Assembly (NCBI RefSeq): GCF_910592395.1
Contig: NC_088309.1
Span: forward strand, 2,854,501-2,918,500
Origin: Lineus longissimus
Taxonomy: Eukaryota > Nemertea > Pilidiophora > Heteronemertea > Lineidae
DNA length: 64,000 bases
Direction of reading: 5' to 3'
Made by a program: the position numbers and the translations under genes. Positions 50,792-61,100 of this stretch are shown in pieces; position 1 is the first letter of the stretch; each line of letters begins with the position of its first letter. Below the pieces are notes generated by a model. The model was not told the DNA's origin and made no database searches. It saw only the letters and a program-made list of their open reading frames with translations.

Positions 50792-52804
50792 ATGGGTAAA
50801 CGTTACTATTGTGAGTTTTGTGACAAATCCTTTGCAGACAATCGTACCAATAGGAAGAACCATCTGAATGGCTCAATTCACCATCGCCTTAGGAAGCAAC
50901 ACTATGATGCATTTAAAGGTAAGATCGAGGAGTCTGTTCAGTTTCCTGAAACAATCAATCTTTCTTTGGTGTTGGCCTAATGATCAAGTTATTGAAAAGT
51001 CTTATTCAGTTTAACACATTCATAGCTTTTAGTAAATACAACCATGACAATAGCCCTCGTGATTGTGAAAACATTTTGTCAATTGATTTGATCCATAATA
51101 ATAAATGATGAACTCCATCCTACATTCAGTTGCACTTGCAGTGTGGCTGGATTATGGTTTCTTAATCTTACATTACTTCATCGAAATTATATTATAGATG
51201 CAACAACTATACTTGCTGAAGAGGCCCTGAAGAAACCATGCAAACACTTCCTTGGTGGTAAGAGTCTTCTGTTAAAAGGCGTTGTCCTGTTACTGAAACA
51301 TGTTAAAAACGATCTTAAATCTTATCACTTTATTTTGACCAAACACTTATCAGCCATGTGTTAGTGTGAGTGTAATGTACAACTAAAACTTAGCCCTTCA
51401 GACAGCAGACACTTGTCCTGGAGCTCAACTGATTCAGAGCCCTTTCATTGGTAAATATCAGTGTCAGTTTTTCTAACTTCAGATTCTATGAAATTGAAAG
51501 ATTTTCCATTTAGCTAACATTGTTTATTTCCAGGCTACTGTGAATTTGGTGAAAGCTGCAGATTCTCCCACATGACAGAAGATATTAGAAGGAAACTTTT
51601 ACAGCAAGGTAAGTAGCTGTTAAGGCAACCAGAACCTCTTATAGCATTTGAGAAATAGGTGGGCTGACACTTTGAACCCACTCAGAGTGTAAACCTCATC
51701 TAAGAAGATGAATGAGCACTGTCACGCTAGTCCCTAGTCAGTGAGCTGTCAAAGATGGCTGCACTGTTGATATATTGGATGAAGGAGAATACTACAATTT
51801 GAAAAAATGACAACCATGCTTTTTAAGCTGTGACTTCTGTTTGCACACTTATTGTTCTATCTTGTTCAAAATCATCTTCTCTTTTAGGTGCCAATGCAAG
51901 TCTAAGTCAAGAAGCTGCAAAGCCTCTTTGCAGGTCTTTTGCAAGTACTGGTATGTACCAATTTTTTGTGAGTCATTTTGCTTACCCTGACAAATAACTG
52001 GACATACATGTGATACTAAGTTCAAATTTATCTCATTTTCATCATTTACTTTATCAATATACCTCAACAGACAATAGCCTATTGAGCAACTTGCTGGGTA
52101 ATGTTACATCTCCAATCTTCAATAACACACCCATCTCTTCTAAAATGCCACCATAAAGTTCTGCTTTGCTACTACTTTTGTTCTATGTTTCAGGTAAATG
52201 TGTCTATGGAAACAGATGCAGATTCTCTCATTTGACAGAAGAAGAAAAAGCTGAATTGCTACAGGGTAAAGTCATTTAGTCTCTTTTACTCACAAAATGG
52301 AGTCATATGCCACAAAAAATGGCAATTTATTCATGTAAAGTTATCTACAGAAATATGTAAGGAGAGATGATATATAAGCAATAGTGAAAAATACGAATAA
52401 AATCTTGATGAATGGAAAGGAGGTAATCTTCGAGGGTAACCTCCCAACTTTGTCACCCAGCTAAATTTCCAAAGACTTGAATTTCATAGTGGGATTTGTG
52501 CACTTTTATTCTATATCATTTTCATGCTACATTGTTTTGTTCTGTTACAGCTGGAGCTCAAACGTCTTTCACTTCAAAAAGGAAAACGTTGATGTCCCTG
52601 AAAGCTCCTAAATTAGGTGACTGGCTGGCGAAGAGAGAGAAACGATTAAAACGAGACACTTCTGATGGTGGTGGTGAAGCAGAGGATGACCTCCCTGAAT
52701 ACACCTTACCACCTGCCTTGCAGGGGATTCCAGATTTACCACCATCACTAATTCCTCCCTCACAAGAAGACCTCAGGACTGCCCCTAGTATTGGCTGGGG
52801 ATGA
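50792..52804 (+). CDS. ZMAT5: ZMAT5 homologue (U11/U12 snRNP 20 kDa protein) with two CCCH fingers
   Basis: Six exons: 50792-50918, 51198-51257, 51534-51608, 51888-51950, 52194-52265, 52551-52804, all joined in phase 1 (216 residues). The N-terminus is a matrin/U1C-type C2H2 finger (MGKRYYCEFCDKSF, NRKNHLNG). A CCCH finger (PCKHFL..YCEFGESCRFSH) follows. A second CCCH finger (LCRSFA..KCVYGNRCRFSH), encoded by its own exon pair, comes next. Then come DWLAKREKRLKR, a Pro-rich segment and a terminal GWG, all as in human ZMAT5. In human the protein belongs to the minor (U12-type) spliceosome and, as I recall, has one CCCH finger. Exons 4-5 here repeat the layout of exons 2-3, which points to an exon-pair duplication. 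Polyadenylation signals lie at 53197-53202 and 53215-53220. Confidence 0.93.
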
Positions 52805-53676
52805 AGGGGACACTGTCTTCAAGTGTGTGTGAATGACAAAGTTATAGTGATAATTCACTGTGTTCCTGGTGACAGCTCATTGCGATGAAAAGTCAAGTCA
52901 CCTTCAATACTTCAGAGTGTCCTCATGATTGGAAACAACCTGTTTGTTATCCTGCGTGTACAGATGACTACTGAAAAAAATTGAACTCTTCGATGTAAAC
53001 TCAAAATTGCCACTGGTTCTGAATTCTGGTTGATACCAGTACTCCAATTTGAACTCAAAGTAGTTGCTACCAAAAGTGTGAGTGAAATACAAATGAATTA
53101 ATGTGAACTAAAGGCCATTGCTTTAAGACATTTTTATTGCAAATAATTACATAAGCTCATTACAGGATGGGGTATGCTTGCAGTGAATTAGTTATCAATA
53201 AATATACTTACACAAATAAACACTATGTTTTTCACAGTTTATTTGTTCAGGTTGGTTTTTAGCCCATGCCTGAAAATGGCAACAATCTTAGCCTTTTAAA
53301 TGTCATCTCTGTACTCATTCCAAAGCCTGGCCACCTGGACAAGGTAGCTCCTGCCAATGTGCATCTCCAGGGGGATACCTGGGGATCCTCGGGAGACATT
53401 TGTCCCCAGGCCTCTGGGATCGCCAGGGGTCACAGGATGGGAGGAGCTCAGGTGCCAGGGGCAAGTCTGTTTATTGCTTTGTAGATCAGTTTTTTTTACT
53501 GGCCTAGATTTTTCAGGAGATCCTTTTTACAGGGAGACACTTCACAGACACTTCTCCATTTAGTGCTCGGGTACATAATTTTTTACCTTACTACATGTGG
53601 TAAGGATTGACTTAAAATAAATTTTAACTTGTTTGAGTGATGCGAAGTCTTCTAGGAAGTTGTCTTTCGATTGGAG
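52805..53676. other. Convergent 3' region of ZMAT5 and EGF membrane gene
   Basis: AATAAA on plus at 53197-53202 and 53215-53220, and on minus at 53475-53470, mark tail-to-tail 3' ends. A minus-strand frame ending ARLWNEYRDDI (about 53300-53420) resembles the C-terminal end of a LINE reverse transcriptase ORF. That resemblance is too short to call. Confidence 0.45.
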
Positions 53677-54995
53677 TTATGACGAGTCTTCCTCATTCTG
53701 CCTCTTCTTGCGCCTGTTGCGTATGACACTGATTAGGACGAATAAAACCGTGACAATTACCACGATACACGTTGCCACAAGAATGGTCAAACTGACATCA
53801 TCTGAAACAGAAACGAGGGGTGATTCAAAGAAGCTTATTACAGGCTATGAGAATGCAGGGTTGCAAGAAAATCATAAGCAAAGACACGAGTAATCCATTC
53901 ATTTGGATTACAATTTGCATTTTCATTTACCTGAGAGGTTCTGTTAATCAGAAAAGCTATTGCAAGTGTAGTCAGGTTAACTTACGTCTGCTGCAGTCCT
54001 GTGCAGTCCACCACATGGAACAATCACATGAGAAGTCTTTCACCTTGAGTCCCAGACCCTTCACCCTACACTTGGCACGTCTCTGGCAAGGATTTGGATT
54101 GCACGGTTCAATGTTCTTGGAGCAGTTTTTGCCCATATATCCTAGAAAAAGAAACAAGGGAAATATGCTATAGAGCACGATACCATTTCATAAACTGATA
54201 TGGCAATGTTCATGGCATTTTTTACTTTTGAGTTTGAAGAGGTTTGGTCGGATGAAGTTACCAGGATATCTATTCTTACAGGGCATCTATTTGATCAGAA
54301 TTGCACTCATGCTGATCGTCTTCTCTATCAGTTTTTGCACTCGATAACCAAGCTGCCCGGCTTAGCTGTCGTTTCTTTCTTACCTGGTTGGCAGGCACAT
54401 TTGTAGTCAACAACCTTTGCATCCTGCTTTATATCTTCACACGTGGAGTTCTTTTTACAGGGGTTTGGTATACAGCCCTCTGAAAGTGAGAGGACAATCA
54501 TTTTATCATTATCATTAACTAACTGTAATATCCGCTAGGAGCTGCCCTATTGAATCGGATTGCCGCCACGTGGCCCTTGCGGCGGCGGCTCCTGACCGAG
54601 TTAACATAATTCGGTATTGATTCTTCCTACGAGTGGGGATGGGACACGGAAGTGGAGACCAGTTGGCACAAAGGACAATTGGTAACATTGTAGCACCCAG
54701 TCCATCTATACAGCCCATCATCGGGATTTCCAGCCGAATCTTCATTGACCCAGGCCTTCCGGAAGGAATACATCCACCAATGTTTTCCTACAGATTGTTT
54801 TGTGAACACCCCCGTTTTCTGTAGGTCCCTGTCAAGAAATGTCTTATTCAGACACTCTGGGAGCACGAGGGCATTGGAGTTCGTGTACGTCAAGGAGACG
54901 TTTTCAGGGAGACGCTTACCTGCGTTTGTCGTCACGAACAACGCGATTGAAATTCCCAAGAGGCCCAACAATATGGCTTGCGTTTTAGTCTCCAT
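53677..54995 (-). CDS. Small type I membrane protein with two EGF domains
   Basis: Four exons in coding order: 54920-54995, 54384-54479, 53986-54141, 53677-53801 (150 residues; all phase 1). A signal peptide (ILLGLLGISIALFVTTNA) precedes EGF1 (CIPNPCKKNSTC...YKCACQP..YMGKNC) and EGF2 (CNPNPCQRRAKC...FSCDC). Then come HDVSL, a transmembrane helix (ILVATCIVVIVTVLFVLISV) and a short basic/acidic tail. It is a clear tandem paralogue of 55867-58125: same signal-exon donor, same phases, same HDVSL junction. An in-frame extension of exon 1 stays open for about 100 further codons (down to 54627) if the gtaagc donor is not used. EGF spacing suggests adhesion or signalling; no ligand can be named. Confidence 0.75.
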
Positions 54996-55866
54996 CTTGT
55001 CTCCCTTATGACAGATTAAGTTGTACTTATACACTCACACCCTATAGTTATTCATCCTGGTAGTATTGATAATTGGCACGATATTTTGTTAGTCCATGAT
55101 AAAGCATAAAGAATTTCTCAACCGTAGCGCAACAGGTTCGTTGTGGTTCCATGTACGCAAAGGGCCTTTGCTCGTCACAAATGCGTATGATGGTGCCATT
55201 GTCCTTATTGTAGGTTGTCCTCATTTTGGTCTTTCAAAGCCGTAAAGATATTGTTGAACACATATAAGACTCTTCAGACACTCGTTATAGGCTAGTACGC
55301 TTTAGTCGTGTCGATATGTTTTCAGATCCTAATATCGAACGGAATCTGACACTGGAGGGGTTGCGGAAAGACCATGTAGTGACAAGAATGAAACGAAAGC
55401 CAAAATTCATATAATAAATATCTTAATTTAATAAGAAACCTATATCTACCTATCAGTTTATGTATATTAAATAATTACAATGTATATTCATAAGATGCGG
55501 CACAAGGCAGATGCAAGTCTCTCCGTTGCTTTTTTCTTGTCCAGTATAAACCAAAGGATATTAAAAAGGAAGGTGTCATAGAGATCTTTCCTCGCTTGGG
55601 TTCATACGGACGGACTGTGATGAAATGCGATGATTATAATTCGTTAGTATCCTTCCATGACAAACCAAAGACATGTGAGATCTCATGGAGAAAATTGAAG
55701 GTTTAGTCATGTTGTGTTGTAAAGTAGTTGTTCCAAGTACTATGCCCCGCAAGAGGTCTGCTGAACTATACTCGCAAAATATCCATAAAAGCAAATATCA
55801 CAGAAAAAAAATTGATGACAATATTCTTTCTTTGAATTGAGTAATACAGTAACGTCCATCACAGGT
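54996..55866. other. Spacer between the EGF paralogues
   Basis: It holds the promoter of the 53677-54995 gene and the 3' end of its paralogue. No exon or repeat is evident. Confidence 0.5.
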
Positions 55867-58125
55867 TTAGGCAGCGCCTTTTCGCACGAATTGTTCTGGG
55901 TGTCTCTTGCGGTAATCTTGGCACATGTTACAGAGCACGACGATGACGCTGATGCAGACGACGATGATAGTCACGATCATGATTACCAGGGAAACATCGT
56001 CTGCAATGAGAGAAAAGACATGTAACACAACAGAAGCAAAATATACCTAATGATAAGAAAATGTGTGCATCAGTAATAGTATTCGATCGAACTGAAGATG
56101 TGCCATGTGGACACCGTGGTTAGGACCAAAATAGAAGTAAAAGTTATTACAATTTTAGTTGTTCACTGGAAAGGCAATCGATGAGTGAGAAAATGAATCG
56201 ACATAATGGTTAACGATGAACACCCAAAACACTCGTGATTGCTGCACTATGCACATGTTCGAAGCCATTATAATAAAGGTCATGTATCGGTAACTCCTAC
56301 CGGTATTTATAATTAGAATGGTTTCGCGACATGTAGCCCAATGTTAACGTAACGATCTTTTTCTATCTAATCTCTATTTTGAATATACATCACTTACGGA
56401 TTTGGCAGTTTTTGCCCCGCCAGAATGTTCCACAATCGCACTTGTAATCTGTCTTGCCTAGCGCGGTGCAATTGCCCCTCAAGCATGGGGTCGGGATGCA
56501 AGGAGGGGTGATCGTAGTTATCGTACAGTTCTCTCCCTTCCAATATTCGGTGCAGGCACACATGTAACTAAATGGGAGACAATGGGAGATTAATCAACAC
56601 TATTGGGCACGACCAGCACTCACAAGAGTGGACAATGCAACGTGCGGTCTCTTTCGAAGATACGGCCGTGATTAACAAGCATGCAGGCAACTGTCATTTT
56701 GTCCGTCGCGATCTTCTTAGTGCTCTAACCACTGCGCAAATGCAAGTCTTCTCTGAAAGATGTGCCAACAGAGTTTATGTCCATTTCTACTTACTATCCA
56801 ATGGCATCAAGACACGTTCCATTATTCTTACAGTGGTTAACCTCGCATTCATTTATCTCCGTCGTGCAATTGTTGCCCTTATACCCTGCAATTGAAAAGA
56901 CATAAGTCAAATATTGTAGCTTAAAGGTACAACATGTCGGTAAGTACACCACATCATGAATTGTATCGGCACCTCCCAAGACTATAGGATAACGAATGGT
57001 CTGTCTCGGGAGTTTCTTCATTGGGTCGCACAATCCGAAAAGAAGGCAAGGCATCATTACTGTATTTGGCGTGTGACCTTGTGACATGTTCATGAATTCA
57101 GTGTCGTTATTTGCACATCCTTCATTTATACTTTACTGTACTCGTGACAATTGTGACGGCATACCGCGAGGCCACTGCCATATAATCAGTCATGAAGACA
57201 GCAATACAAGAAGACGTATAAAAAGGCGAAGTCGCAACCACCGAAATAACGTCTGTATAAAAACAGAGTCAACGTTGTTTGGCGTGTCTAGCATTTCTGA
57301 GACAACAGGATCGTCCATGCAGGGTCTTTATGAAAATCGGCACTTACCCTTGAGACATTTGCACACGTAACCGGCGGCCACCGTTGCGTCATCTTTGCAC
57401 TCCCCATTTTTGCATGGATTTGTCGTACAGTTAGCTGAAAGATAGAATCAGATACATGTAGTAAATCAGTAATTTTGTCTTATCACCTCTGCATTTTTCA
57501 TCAATGTCCTGTGATAATCATTCAATGTACGAAAACACCGGCTCAGAAATCATCATTGTACGGACAGTGTTTTTGTCTAAATCTTTGATCGTCTTGGTAT
57601 ATACTTCTTCGTCTGCTTCTTCTTCTCTCCCTCCTCCTTCTCCTCCCGGGCCAGTTTTCAGTCTCGTGACGCTCGAGTACACAAATGAAAATCATGACAC
57701 TGTATAATCTTTTGGCGGTCTTGACTGTACGCTTGTGAATATGTTGAAGATATTGTATGGCCCTTAATAGCCGAAACCTAATTTCTGGGCCCGGTTGTTC
57801 AAAAGCACAAAAGTCACGTTATCCCTAACGGTTACGTTAAGTATCCTCATGGACGTTATCTTTTTCAGTTAATGTCATTAGAATTTTCATGTTAAGACTT
57901 AACGGCGCCGGTAAAGGAAATGTGATTTTGAACAACCCAGCCCTGTAGTGGCCGTCCTGTTGTCAATTACGACGAGCATTTTCTCCGGGGAGATACACAA
58001 ATTCGACTTCAGGACAACAAGCTATCAGGACCGAATCAGTGAAATCACTTACCCGCGAAAGATACTGTTGCCAAGGTCACAAGTACCCCAAATAATGCCA
58101 AAAAGATGACTTGCGTTAGCTTCAT
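55867..58125 (-). CDS. Small type I membrane protein with three EGF domains
   Basis: Five exons in coding order: 58053-58125, 57348-57434, 56795-56885, 56398-56567, 55867-56000 (184 residues). A signal peptide (QVIFLALFGVLVTLATVSFA) leads into EGF1 (CTTNPCKNGEC...YVCKCLK..YKGNNC). EGF2 (INECEVNHCKNNGTC...YMCAC) has the D/N-X-D/E-type start seen in calcium-binding EGFs. EGF3 (CIPTPCLRGNC...YKCDCGTFWRGKNC) is followed by HDVSL, a TM helix rich in Ile/Val and a 20-residue tail. EGF2 is split by a phase-2 intron, unlike the others. Compared with its paralogue it has one more EGF. The tail sequences differ, so any cytoplasmic partner may differ too. Confidence 0.78.
57787..57943. mobile_element. 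MITE in intron 1 of the EGF gene
   Basis: The left end GGGCCCGGTTGTTCAAAAG is mirrored by TTTTGAACAACCCAGCCC on the right. Pairing continues inward (AAGTCACGTTATCC with its partner before ATGTGATTTT) to about 30 bases. The 157-base length and lack of coding frame fit a non-autonomous DNA transposon. Confidence 0.6.
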
Positions 58126-61100
58126 GGTGGCTGTCTATCCTTTGTACAACCAAAACTTGGTTACGTTAGCAAGCCCGCCCTATCCCACAACTCAGTATAT
58201 GGTTGGTGTATTGCTTGAGATGAATGTTCGAAATAACTCAGCCGGAACGCAACCGGTTTACATAGGCCCATCTTGGCTTTGAATTTCTCGAAGCCTTTTG
58301 AACGGATATGTTACAATTCGATATATGTATGAATGGGGCATCATTCTTTTCTGTGTGACACGCAATGTCCAAGACACCAAGAGTGATAGTGATTGGCGAT
58401 GAAGGCGCCCCCAATACTTTATATTGATAAACAACCACTTTCTTTAACCCGATGATTGTCTGAGCGATACTGGATCATTATAGTAATATCGCTTGATAAA
58501 AAAGGGTTTTTTAGAGGATTCCTAAGCAGATATAGACAAGCAAGAACGATTAAGTGTTTGATCATAGTCTTCCGAATTGATAGCATGGATCCCTGAGGCG
58601 AGTTCTCGTCCTCTCAATAGGGACTGCATTCATTGGTCCTTCCGATCCCTTACAGCAAGACTGTGTGTTGTCTTCGTCATCCCGGCGATGCCTCTATTAG
58701 CAATATTGGCTAACCATAGATAGCAATACATGTAATTGGTCAGGTCACCAACCAAACGCATGCCATTTCATATAAAAAAAACCATTAGATATTAAATCAT
58801 ATTCGGATTAGAATTGTCGTCAGCGAAATTAGATGCCAATTACATAGCTGTTAGAGCAGAACATTACATCCAAGTTTAATCGAGCGATTGATTATGGCAC
58901 GGACTTCAGTCTTTGATCATTATAACTTTGTTTTGCCTGGTAGCCCTTGGAGAAATGACCAAGACAACACTGTAGCTTATCCATGGTTTTAATGACACCT
59001 AAAGAACGCCTTCCCAAGAAAATAAAAATGGTCGTTCCAAAAATATCTTTCATTTTTTATTTCTGGAAATTTAATACTCACGTTATACATGTAATACCCA
59101 TACTTCCTTCCTATAGCGCCTTGTGGTTCTAAATACATAATAAAATGTGCACACACATTCTATCAACATCACTGTCTCTGTCCAGGTGGTGTATTTTGAT
59201 GACAGAGCCAATTCCCACTTACAAAGATTAGAAAACTCCAGATTGCCTCTGACACTGATAATGCACTTGATGTCATCAATCTCCTGCAGTGTCCCTTTAG
59301 AGAGATATTCTGAGGTGTGTCATCAAATGTACCCAAACCTTCTACCAACAGTTTCTCATTGACTTCGTCAAAATCTGCCCAATCCCTATCAGGTTGTGAT
59401 AAATGACGTCAGCGCGCACACACACCTGCCCGAAAGAAAAAAGCTAACGAGGGGTAATCTTTTCAGTACTCGGTTTTATATGTTCGGTTTATATTAGATC
59501 ATCAGTTTATGGTAAATGCCACGAGCTTCTAGGCCTGGTTGCTAAGTAGAGGGTCTTTAAATTCATTCTATTCACAAGCCATTGTGACATGTACATGTAT
59601 AGACATTTGTAAACGGATATTTGTTTCAAGGAAAACCCGTAGAGGACTCAAACAGGTAGGATAGGGGACATGGCTAGGCCTGGTTAATACCCCTCTATGT
59701 ATGAAGACCGGATAAATAAGTATAGGTCTTATTAATTTTGTGCTGACAAGTAGAGTGCATTTAGAGGAGACGGAATACATCTAAAGAATGATGACCGGGT
59801 GAGGAACGCACGGCGGTGTCCATCACCCTCACCAGGCTTGCTGGATAGGCCTCACGCGAACCAAGGGGACTGTAGCTCGGGCAATAACAGTAAGTTGAAC
59901 GATTTACGAAATATTGGCCGTTACGCCCAAACCACCGTCAAACGGCAAAATCACGCTTTAGCCTGACAGCGAAACAAGACGGACAATTTTTTTTTTCTTC
60001 TGTAATTTGCCATATACATATATATTTCATTGAGCTAATTTCGCAGAGACTATCTTAACTCTTTCACTTCAAGGGTTATGGCTGATGTCGCCGTGTATAA
60101 ATTGAACTCATTTCCTTATACTCATTGTGGTACGAAACCCAGATAATCAGCATCATAATTGCATTATTGTTCTTTTCTTTCCAACTGCAATCAGAAAGGT
60201 AAATTTACATTCACGGACGGCAAATAAGTGAACGTGGCAGCACTGACTATCCTCCACCGTGCTTGTCAATTTCAGATTTGCCAAGCGTCATTTACTTTGC
60301 TTGATAACGATCGATTTAGTCAAAAAATCTTCTCAACCTGCTCAGTGGTATGGTTATTGGCGTTAACTGATGAAGGAAATCAATTATGGAAGTCACGTAT
60401 TCATGCCTGGCTGCTGGCCGCTTACGGAAATTGGTCCAAAATAGAACCTCGCCAAAGCAGTCAATTTAACTATCATTTTTCACAGCAATATTGTTTTTTT
60501 GAGTGGAGTGTTAAAGGAGCTTGACTTGGAGGATTGTAAGGCAATACGGAGTTGGGAAAAAACGTTGCAACTGCAAGTGATCATCATAGGAACCTGCGTT
60601 ACGAAAGTGCTGTGATTTCGTTTTCCTGTCCTTTTTTTGTTCCAGTTTGATGATTAAATATTCGGGGACCCATTTCACATATTGGTAAATAATTGTAAGA
60701 TATCCAAGACGTAAAGAACAAGTCTGTCTGACTGTCCTCCCATAATAGAAATCCGATAACCTGCTCTCAAAGAATGAAATTAGTCTAAGCAATATGTGTA
60801 ATGGGTTTCACCACTCAAAGAAGCGTGGGGGAGTAAACAGACCTTAGGCGCGTAAATTTGCCATAAAAACATATACCGCTTTGATCATTGATTATTGCGG
60901 ATTATATGTTTACCTTCAGAGCGATCCACTTATTGGAGATGCCACTTCCTGTCATACCGAATTCAAATGTTTCAATCTAGAACGTATCTACAATTCACCA
61001 GGCAAAATATTTACCTAGACCGCATTGTCCGATGAAAAAGATATTTTGAACTAATGTTTCTCGCCCTGTCACAGAGACGAACGTGATACATACATTCAAG

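Noticed and set aside
53266-53484. Possible LINE reverse transcriptase tail
   Set aside because: Only the short VARLWNEY-type ending is suggestive; frames are broken and the element could not be bounded.
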